From Strigops habroptila (taxonomy: Eukaryota > Chordata > Aves > Psittaciformes > Psittacidae), in contig NC_046358.1 in the NCBI RefSeq assembly GCF_004027225.2, positions 5,298,720 to 5,362,719 of the forward strand: a DNA stretch of 64,000 bases, written 5' to 3'. Positions within the stretch are counted from its first letter, which is position 1. Every line of letters starts with the position of its first letter. Made by a program: the position numbers and the translations under genes. The notes beneath the pieces are model-generated. The model was not told the origin of the DNA. It ran no database searches and saw only the letters and a list, made by a program, of their open reading frames with translations. Positions 47,301 through 64,000 of this stretch are shown here, piece by piece.

Positions 47301-47322
47301 GGTGAAGCCCGGCTACGTCTGA
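38130..47322 (+). CDS. RAPSN: RAPSN (rapsyn), acetylcholine-receptor clustering protein
   Basis: Rapsyn is the peripheral-membrane scaffold that clusters nicotinic acetylcholine receptors at the neuromuscular junction and has RING-type E3 ligase activity. Eight exons join in frame to 412 residues, the same length as human. The start [14 protein letters not shown] has the N-myristoylation Gly2. Residues about 6-320 form the TPR array. Residues 363-402 form the RING-H2 domain, with ligands Cys363, Cys366, Cys382, His384, His387, Cys390, Cys399 and Cys402 all present. Asn88, the site of the common human congenital-myasthenia change N88K, is conserved. Exons: 38130-38321, 40759-41097, 42118-42276, 42572-42670, 42768-42890, 45565-45618, 46259-46458, 47250-47322. 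Expression should be muscle-specific, in contrast to its neighbour PSMC3. Confidence 0.97.
38322..40758. other. RAPSN intron 1
   Basis: No exon, transposon body or RNA gene was recognised. A 16-base AGAATCATAGAATATA at 39561 resembles a CR1 terminus, but there is no adjoining CR1 sequence. Confidence 0.5.
40759..41097 (+). CDS. RAPSN: RAPSN exon 2 (TPR region)
   Basis: Residues 65-177 run from [20 protein letters not shown] to [12 protein letters not shown], with Asn88 in SYLNLARSN. The acceptor is TTCTACTTCAAG. A TTTGCAG seven bases later would break the frame. The donor is GTGAGG. Confidence 0.96.
41098..42117. other. RAPSN intron 2
   Basis: Unique-looking sequence with nothing recognised before the CT-rich acceptor tract. 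Confidence 0.5.
42118..42276 (+). CDS. RAPSN: RAPSN exon 3 (TPR region)
   Basis: Residues 178-230 run from [20 protein letters not shown] to [13 protein letters not shown]. The acceptor is CTGTCTTACAG after a long pyrimidine stretch and the donor is GTACAG. Confidence 0.96.
42572..42670 (+). CDS. RAPSN: RAPSN exon 4 (TPR region)
   Basis: The 33 codons encode [20 protein letters not shown] through [12 protein letters not shown]. The acceptor is AATTTCTTTCAG and the donor GTACAG. Human has GDLE at the end where this bird has KDIQ. Confidence 0.95.
42768..42890 (+). CDS. RAPSN: RAPSN exon 5 (TPR region)
   Basis: Residues 264-304 encode [20 protein letters not shown], then [20 protein letters not shown] and K. 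The preceding intron is under 100 bp, the shortest in the gene. The donor is GTCAGT. Confidence 0.95.
42891..45564. other. RAPSN intron 5
   Basis: This is the largest RAPSN intron at 2.7 kb. It is C/T-rich in its centre on the plus strand (about 44100-44780). No repeat family or exon was recognised. Confidence 0.5.
45565..45618 (+). CDS. RAPSN: RAPSN exon 6 (54-bp microexon-like)
   Basis: The exon encodes [18 protein letters not shown], 18 residues in phase 0, so skipping it would not shift the frame. The acceptor is CCATTTACAG and the donor GTAGGA. Confidence 0.94.
45619..46258. other. RAPSN intron 6
   Basis: No feature was recognised. The acceptor region is pyrimidine-rich (CTTCTCTTGTTTCTGCCCTTC). 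Confidence 0.5.
46259..46458 (+). CDS. RAPSN: RAPSN exon 7 (last TPR, coiled coil, RING start)
   Basis: The exon encodes [20 protein letters not shown] to [10 protein letters not shown]. It carries the predicted coiled-coil segment and the first five zinc ligands of the RING-H2. It ends in phase 2 (AA) at a GTAATG donor. Confidence 0.95.
46459..47249. other. RAPSN intron 7
   Basis: This intron holds one short CR1 tail (46631-46712) and enters the CpG island at about 47170. Confidence 0.55.
46631..46712 (-). mobile_element. CR1 3' tail fragment
   Basis: TTCATAGAACCATAGAATGG, TTTGGGTTGGAAGGGACCTT and CAGTTCCAACCCCCTGCCAC are the reverse complement of the CR1 3' end. Confidence 0.93.
47250..47322 (+). 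CDS. RAPSN: RAPSN exon 8 (RING end and stop)
   Basis: The exon encodes [20 protein letters not shown] then PGYV and TGA at 47320-47322. It supplies the last three RING cysteines. It is very GC-rich, unlike the other RAPSN exons, because it lies inside the PSMC3 CpG island. The acceptor is CTCCCTTTGCAG. Confidence 0.95.
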
Positions 47323-47486
47323 CCCTGCCGCGGGGCTCGGCCTGCGCCTCTGGAACTGCGGCACCCCCGCTGTGCTCGGGGGCCCTTCGGGGCCGGGGTG
47401 GGCGGCGGGGTCCCCTCGGCTTCTCCCCTTCGCTCGGCGGGCTGGGGCTCGGCCCGGCTGCGCTGCTCTGTACGGGCACTGACAGC

Positions 47487-47492
47487 AATAAA
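47487..47492 (+). terminator. RAPSN: RAPSN poly(A) signal
   Basis: AATAAA lies 165 bases after the rapsyn stop codon. It gives a very short 3' UTR that ends inside the CpG island about 430 bp before the PSMC3 start codon. Confidence 0.75.
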
Positions 47493-47920
47493 GCGCTCGG
47501 CGGGGCCGGGACCATGGACCGCGCTGCCTCCCTGCCCACCGCGCTCCGCAGCCGGGCCCGGCACCGCCTCACGGGGCAGCAGCGCCGCCGCTCCCGGCCG
47601 GGCCCCGCCTCTGCACCGCCCCAAGATGGCGGCGGCGCCATCACTCAGCAGATTTACCCGCGGCACGTGATCCGCGCGGCGGTTCCCCCCTCACCATCGG
47701 AGCCCGCAGATTCGCCACAGCCGTCGGGCCGCTCCCCGGGTGGTGGCGGAGGGGCTGCGGCCGCGGTGCGGTGCCGTGCCGAGGAGGAGCGGGTGGGGAA
47801 GAGGAGGGACCGCGGGGCCGCCGAGCCGCCTGTGCCGCCGCCTCCCGCCCTGCTCCCGGGGCGAGGAGCGCGGAATCTGCCGCCCGGAAGCCGCTGCGCT
47901 GTGCGGTCACTGGCTGAAAG

Positions 47921-54071
<6,151 letters not shown>

Positions 54072-54150
54072 TCTCTGCCCAGTCAAGGTTGTGGCCTTGG
54101 CAGAGGACAGGACTAGACTGGACTGTACCACGTACTTTCTGTCTGGAAAA

Positions 54151-54156
54151 AATAAA
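54151..54156 (+). terminator. PSMC3: PSMC3 poly(A) signal
   Basis: AATAAA lies 80 bases after the stop codon, followed by TTTTTCCCTC and, about 30-60 bases on, a GT-rich stretch (GATGTGTTGGGGCTGTTG). The 3' UTR is therefore short, as usual for this gene. Confidence 0.85.
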
Positions 54157-54179
54157 GTATTTTTTCCCTCTAAAAGCAA

Positions 54180-55991
54180 ACCCATGATGTGTTGGGGCTG
54201 TTGCCCTTGCGTGGTGGTCCTACATCTGCAAAAGGGAAGGTGAGAACCTCCTGTCATGGTGCCCATCATGTTGCCTTTGGAGCCTCTTCTAGAACTGGAT
54301 TAAATCCTGCTCTGCTGCTTCTGGATGAGGACCAACAGGTTATACTGCAGTAAGGAAGTGTACGTTGAAGTGGATGAATGGCAGCCTTGGTTTTGCCTGT
54401 GCAGCCAGTGAACAGACTATACAGCTTTGTTAGAGTCTCTGAAACTTCCGAACACCCATTTTGCAAGGGAACATGATTCAAGTTACAACTTTGTCATTTC
54501 ACCTTAACTCTGGAAGCTTAAACACCATCGCTGATGTGAGCTCTCTGGTGAATCAGTTGGTAATTAGTCAGAAAGAACTGAAGGTTTCATCCACTGAACA
54601 AGTCTTTCAGTACTTTTAATACCAGTTGCGAATTACAACTTCCATTTAAAAATTACACTTTTCATAAATACACTGACTTTAGCATTAAGTATCTTACATG
54701 CCACTGTATTGTATTTTAAATACAATGTAAACATCTCCAAATGCTGGCCATCTCATCTTTACCTGTGCAGTTTTTGGACACTTGGGAGAGGGACGGGGAT
54801 GTGAGGGAAGAAAGAATAGATGAATGAAAGACAAATGCACCCCAGAGTACTTTGGCTGATGTTCCTGAGTTAGCCCTAGTACTAGCACTGGTTTCTCACT
54901 GCTCATTTTGGAGAGGGAGCTTGTTCCAGCAGAGCGTGCGTGTTCTTGACGCGCTGTGCTCAGGGGGCATCTGACCTTAGAAAGGGCAAGTGGTGAAGTG
55001 AGCAGAAGCCACACATTCCTGAGGAAAATACACTGTGGTTCCTTTGGATGTTAATATGAGGGAGAGGGGGCTGTTACTTTAGCAGTACTGCTGTTTGAGC
55101 TCAGGGGGAATTACTCATCTCCTTTCACAGAACAGGAGTTGCACCCACAAGTTAGTTGGGGCTGAAGTTTAATCCCAGCAGCTCAAACTATGACATATTT
55201 TCAGAAATAAACCCTGGCCTCTAGTGGAATAGTTTAAGCTGCATGTTGCATACATCTCCCTGTTAAAACAAGGGTATGTTAGCTGAGTAACCTTACCTGT
55301 GTAAGAAGCTGAGGATAACTTTCCCCTCCTTTCCTAAAGCCAGTAAGAGTTCTTTTAGAGTCTTACTGCTCAGTTACAGCCAGCTCCTTTTGGAAACAGC
55401 TTTAGTAGTGAGTAAATAGCTGATATCACAGCATGGAATAGAACAGATTTCTGACTTAAATTAATTAATACTAAGAATGGGCTAATTCTTTGGCCTAAAC
55501 CTCGGCTTAGATCAAGGTTCTTTTGGGAAATGATGGCCTGAGCCAACACTAGACACGCCTGTTGCAAAAGTGTTCAAGCCAACTTCACATAGCTCCTTGC
55601 CCTAACTTGGGTCTGAATTACACAGACCTGCAGCAATAGAGTTGGTGCGTAAACATCCCTTACAACTGGACAACAAACAGGACCATGGAGGTACAGTTCA
55701 AAAAACAGCACAAAAAAAGACACAGCCTTGGACTTAATCCCTTGTAAACAGAAGAAAAACAAAAGAACTGTCCCCCTTAAACCATCAATGAGCAAATCAC
55801 CAATAATTCAAACCTGGAGTTACTTGCAATGTCTGTATCCGCGCCTGGAAGCTGTAGCAGCATCCCACAGGCTGGTGTTTCCACAGCTATGGCACTGCTC
55901 TCCACGCGCTGACATTCCACCTCTTCCTGGTGTTAACCCACAGCTCTGCCCAGGCTGCGCTTCCCAGAGTCTCTTCTCACTCCCGCCGAGG
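54180..55991 (-). other. PSMC3-TMEM178B-like convergent gap, including the latter's 3' UTR
   Basis: The two genes point at each other. On the minus strand, candidate poly(A) signals are ATTAAA at 55168-55173 and at 54615-54620, which would give 3' UTRs of about 0.8 or 1.4 kb. No other gene or repeat was recognised. The exact end is not determined. Confidence 0.4.
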
Positions 55992-59052
<3,061 letters not shown>

Positions 59053-62000
59053 CTGTAAGAGAGACATCAGTGTGAAACAGCATGAAACCCCTGCGCCTCG
59101 CACTTGCTGCCGCGCTGGCTGCCCAGCAGCGCTCACACAGCCTTAGTTCAGTAGCAGAGCAAATGTAAGCAAAAAAAGAGAGCTGTTTACATCAAAAGCC
59201 TTAGGGATTAGGAGGGGAGGAAGCCTTGCTGCAAAGAGAAAGCAAGGTGCTGACCCAGGCAGACTCCAGGAAGGAACAGCTAAAGGCAAACAGTAACAAC
59301 AGTCACTAAAAACAGCTCCAGAAGCTTCCTAGAGTAACTGGTACAATCTCTTTGGGATGGCTGAGGAGTACAAGAACGTGGCTGAATACTAACAGCACTG
59401 CTTTGTCTCTAAGAAGACAGAGTTGAACCACGTTGAAAATTTTGAATAGATGCTGTGAAGCAAAATATATGGGAGAAAAGTCTGAATTCACTCGAATAGT
59501 CAGTGGCTCTTTGCTTTTCTTTTGCTAAACAATAGTACCCAAGTAGGCTTGTTTCCATTATAGCTTAAAGAGAAGTGTACCCAGATGGAAATGTGAACCT
59601 ACATCCATGCTCTTCTTGAAAGGGATTTTTAGTTTAGAAAACTGATAACAGAGCAGATACCAGGGGGTGGAAGGAAAGGAAGGCACCTTTCCCTCCCTGT
59701 TATAAACAAAGCCAGGGCCAGGGGGAAAAATAAACATGGGTGGTGGGGTGGAAGAGAACAGCCAGAAAGGTAAAAGAGCTAAATAGTACAAAAAGTTCCC
59801 CTTAAACAATGGCTACAGGGTTATTACCACTATTTGAACGCTGGGGCAGAAGAACCATTCAGAAACAATCGGTTGGCCAGTGAGCTAATGAAGCTGGTGA
59901 ACAACCACTATCACAGAGCTGCAGCCTCAGTGACGAGCTTTGCAAAAGACACTAGAAAAACCCAGGCGAGAAAATGGGCTTTGTGCCACTCCCACAGCAA
60001 TGGGAATCATTATTTTATTCTCTAACACTGTTCACTGGGACTGTACTGACCTGGTTCCTGCAAGGACCTTCAAAGAGGAAGACCCTGCCACGTGTGATCA
60101 GTTGGTGCACGCAAGAAGCCCAGTCAATTCCAGCCATCAGGCAAAGGAGGGAAAGGTGATCTGAATTTCCTCACATTAACAGAACAGTGACACATGTTAA
60201 CCCCAAAAGAGGTAAGAGGAAAACTCAAAGCTAGAGTTCCAAAAGCCTCTGAGCAGCAAAGCATTTCAAGCGGGCTCCCATCTCAGCTGTGCCTCCCACA
60301 ACTCCCTTCCCGGACACCCCAGGGCACTGACACACAGGGTTGCTGCCCTTTACCCTCACACCCTGGAGCAATGGTTTCAGAACCATTTGTTCTTTGTGGT
60401 TTCAGAACAAGCCTGTAGTCCTGCCTGAGCAAATGGACCAGCAAGACAACAGAGAATGCCAATTCACTTGCAAAAGCTCCCTAAACATCTGTATGAAGAA
60501 CTCAGGCCATGTACAGCACATCACAGTATCTAATTACATCTCACCTGTAAGTGTTGACCAAATTCAATTTCAATGTTGACATGATTTACATGTGTTGTCA
60601 AGAAACATGTATATGGTACAAACTAGTGACATCAGGTTTTAGATTACAATGCACTGGATTCATGAAAAGAAAGAGCTAAACACATTGTGATTATAAAGCA
60701 CTAGGTATGAAAGACCAAGAATTACTACTTTTACAGCTCATTAAAACAAAAATCAAAGACTAGAGATACACATCCTTTATGATCAAAGCTATGGACTCCA
60801 CAGCTAGAACAGCACTGAGAAAATCTTTCTTCTGTGTTATTACAAGAATTTACATGTAGACTAAAAGGAAAACTTCTCCACCTTCTTACGCAAATCTGGT
60901 TATTTAGAAGTTTTCAAGTATCAATTCATTCTGTCTCTGGTTTAAAAATTTTACTCTTAATCCTTTCTTGCTCAGAATTCAAAGTGCTTATTACCCAAAA
61001 CAGGTAGGCAAGAGAGTCAGGAGATGGGAGAAGCAGTGAAGGTGATCTCTCAGCTCAATCACTATCCACTTTCCTACCAGAAAATCATAGCATGCACCCA
61101 GGCAACCCTCAGTAGCCAGATTTTGCATCTGCAGTTCATTCTTCCAGTACTCTCAGTGGATCTCTAAGCTTGCATGCAAATATAGTCAGGTTCTCCACAC
61201 GGCTGTGTTTAGAGTGATACAACAGCCTGTTTCCAAGTACTCAAGAAAAAAGGGGAAAAACCAAACCCAAAACCCCAGTCTCAAAGTGATAGCAAAGTCA
61301 AAGGTATTTCAAAGGTACTCCTGTAAGTCCTTTGTCCTAAGCCCTTACATTCCTTAAATCACAGTCTGTAAAATGGGGACAGCATCCTGCCCTCCACTTC
61401 AGAACCCCGCTAGCAAAGTTATTTTGCTTTTGTTTAGAACACACTCAGAGAAGCACCATAAGAAAGCCTGTCAAAATTAAAAACTTGGCCTTCAGGCAAG
61501 GGCTTGAACAGAATGGAGTCATGTGGTGAACAACAAGTAATGGAGCATTGTCTTTTTTGGCACACGAGTACGTTGAGAATACAGGACAAAAGGGAGCAGG
61601 TGCTCATGTCATTAACTTACCATAAAGCACATGTACAAGGAAAAGGTTATCCAGGCAGCCTGATCCTGGCATTTCTTACAGCATTAGAAGAACACTATGC
61701 AGATGTACTGTGTGCAATCTTCTTGATTAAAAAATAAACATAGGCAGCAATGAACTGCACCTGGCAGTGTCACACAGACACTGTCATGGCCGAGCTACAT
61801 CCCTGTGCCCTACCACAGCCATCACTGTTTCTCACACCTTGTACTTAACGTGGGGTTTTTTCTCCCCTCAGGATTGTGATGCAGAGACATTCCCCTCCTG
61901 TACCCCCTTACAACCCTTGGGACACTACATGCAAGTGTCCCTGGTCAAGTGCCTTCTCCTGACTGAACACAAAGGCTAGGAAAGATCAAAGGATGCTGGC

Positions 62001-64000
62001 TAGATGCAGGCACAGCACGGGCCCCTTGTCTCTACGCTGCCAGACACCTGGAGACCCAGGCCTGCTGTGACATATTCAATTTGTAATCCTGGACTCAGCA
62101 CTCCCTGACTTTCAGTTTAGCTTTTGTCTCTCTCTTTGAAACATGCAGGTTCTCTTCTCTATGCTGCCTATGTGCCAGTGCATGAGAAGGAAATGGAGGG
62201 GTTCTCATTTTCAATTCTTCTACCTGGCCCAGTCCTATCTTAGAGGAGTTTGGCTTTCACACAGTTAGGAGAGACCCTCTTCTTCTCACCATTAGCAAGG
62301 CCAGGGAGCAGCCATGGGCAGTTAACACTGAGCTACCATGAGATCTGGCCCTCCCTCCCCTCATGCCCCAGGACACAGCGGCCACTGAAGGTCCCTGGCC
62401 TATTCTGCCCAAGATTGTGGAGAGCATCACAGCTACAGGATCACTCTGCCCACGTCACCCAAAGGCCACTAGATCTGGTAAATCGACCTTCCTTTAAAAC
62501 ACCATGATAACTCTTACAGATCATATTTACTTACAGATCATACTTACCCATGGCCATGACCTAACAGATTGAGTTTATTAAATATGCCACTACAACACAT
62601 GCTTTACAGACCTTACAGTCACTCCTGTAACTCTTTCAATTGATCACCAGTTGGAAGGGATGGGAAAGTCAGACACCAGGACTGAGCAGTTTTCTCTCAA
62701 GAGGCTCATTACTGCCACAAACCGGTGCGTTCCTCTGCTTAAGCATCCAGTGGTTCTTCTCACTTTCTCAGCTACATCATGGCACTAAGCAGTCACTTCT
62801 GCCCAGTAAATGTGAGACGTACCAGTCTCACCCCAGTGTTTCCAGAGCAAGCTTGAAAAGCAGTGAAATCCCCAGTTTAACAAAAGTGATGAACTTTCTC
62901 TTTGTTAATTCCTTCTATTCATTGGTGTTAAAATGCATGTTGTTCAAATGAACCCACCAAGCTACCTAAAGCAGCCTACTAGAATGGATCTTTCCCAATG
63001 AATCATTTTCTGCTGTCACCACTTTGTAAGCAACACTTTTTTCATATTAATAGAGAAGATCGCTAAACAGCACGTAACAAATTCCTGCAGGACCTCAATG
63101 CTTCAGAATTCTCCATGCAAAAGGTTTTAGTTGCAGCATCAGTTATCCAGTGTGTAACCCACATAGCACAAGCTCTCTATAAGATGCATAGTGCTCAAGT
63201 TCTTACACTCACAGTCCTTCCCTTCACACACACAGATCCTCTTAAGTTACTCCAGCAGTGTTTCAGTTCTTTGGCTGCTATCTCTTGCTGCTTGCTAATC
63301 TCCATTTCCCCCATTTGGTTTGTACATTTTCTCTTCTTTTGCCTCTTTAATTGTATTTTTAAAATGAAACTCTCTATTTTTTTCACAGCTCCAAAATAGT
63401 GATTTTGCATTTTAAGAAAAATCCCACACATCATTCCCTCTTACATTTCACCATTTCCCACCTCGCAGTTTTGCACCACATTTTTTGACTCCTGCTTTTT
63501 CCTTTTAAATACATGAAGTGAAAATATTTTACATTTAAAAAAAATATACATAAATGTATGCGTGTATATGTGTCATCAGCTAAAAGGCTCAGGTATAAAA
63601 GTTTAGTCAGAGCTGCTTTGTATTAACAGTAGATAAATACAGGACTAGAAATCCATGGAATTACCCAAGTGGATAAGGGTATTTATTAGTCATGTATTCA
63701 GAATTCAAGAGAGACCCAGAAAGGAAAGAAGCCTTATTCCAGAGGTGCTAGAAAAAGGAGAGTATAAATATAAACCCAAACCAAAATTACCACAGGCCTG
63801 TCACCAAAAAATTTACTCCTCTGTCACTAAAAGCCTATAAAAATCTGCAGTTTAAGGAATATTAGGAATATAAGAAGGCATCACACATCACCAAAGAACT
63901 GGCTGAAAACTTAGTGCAAATCGAGGAGAAAGCAGGCCTTTGAGAGGTGCACAGCAGTGATCTTCAGCTCACGTGAGGAAAAAAAACCCCATTTTTTTTC
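59053..64000. other. TMEM178B-like intron 1 (open-ended)
   Basis: The stretch is A/T-rich with no CpG island and no exon resembling the TMEM178 N-terminus. It contains no convincing CR1 or LTR, in contrast to the CELF1 and PSMC3 introns. It continues beyond the window. Confidence 0.5.

Noticed and set aside
47156-47644. 162-codon open frame on minus
   Set aside because: It is antisense within the CpG island, has Pro/Arg/Ala-rich composition and no recognised domain. It is another GC artefact.
47626-47670. Upstream ATG frame (MAAAPSLSRF...) before PSMC3
   Set aside because: It stops after 14 codons, is out of continuity with PSMC3, and its ATG is the YY1 motif. There is no evidence that it is transcribed.

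Overview
The window is nuclear DNA from a bird. It carries spliced vertebrate genes with GT-AG introns and at least ten truncated CR1 LINE copies in both orientations. A solo LTR of the ERVL-like type common in non-galliform birds suggests a neoavian or passerine-like species, but the species itself is inference. There are no prokaryotic features, CRISPR arrays or viral genomes.

Layout: (1) 1 to about 33.2 kb is CELF1 on the plus strand. It has an alternative N-terminal exon near 2.23 kb and twelve further coding exons from 4.95 to 24.53 kb. A long 3' UTR follows, with a candidate proximal poly(A) site at 27.7 kb and a candidate distal one at 33.2 kb. (2) 33.2 to 38.1 kb is intergenic, with one well-preserved CR1 and the presumed RAPSN promoter. 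(3) 38.13 to 47.5 kb is RAPSN (rapsyn) on plus, eight exons and 412 residues. (4) 47.2 to 48.25 kb is a CpG island that contains the last RAPSN exon and the PSMC3 promoter. (5) 47.92 to 54.17 kb is PSMC3 (proteasome 19S ATPase Rpt5) on plus, twelve exons and 422 residues. (6) 54.6 to beyond 64 kb, on minus, is a TMEM178-family four-pass membrane protein closest to TMEM178B. Three exons are visible and the first coding exon lies outside the window.

The order CELF1-RAPSN-PSMC3, all in one direction, is the conserved order of human 11p11.2. In human the next genes past PSMC3 are SLC39A13 and SPI1, so a TMEM178B-like gene tail-to-tail with PSMC3 is the most notable point of gene content. The genes have no shared pathway: CELF1 is an RNA-binding splicing and mRNA-decay regulator, rapsyn is the postsynaptic acetylcholine-receptor scaffold, PSMC3 is a housekeeping proteasome subunit, and the TMEM178-like protein is a membrane protein.

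All exon boundaries were read by eye from splice motifs, reading-frame continuity and recognised family sequence. No alignment or RNA evidence was available. I found no new biological system. The second-look items are tandem splice acceptors in CELF1, the extra TMEM178-family gene, overlap of RAPSN's end with the PSMC3 promoter island, repeat insertions close to exons, and several small tandem or inverted repeats.
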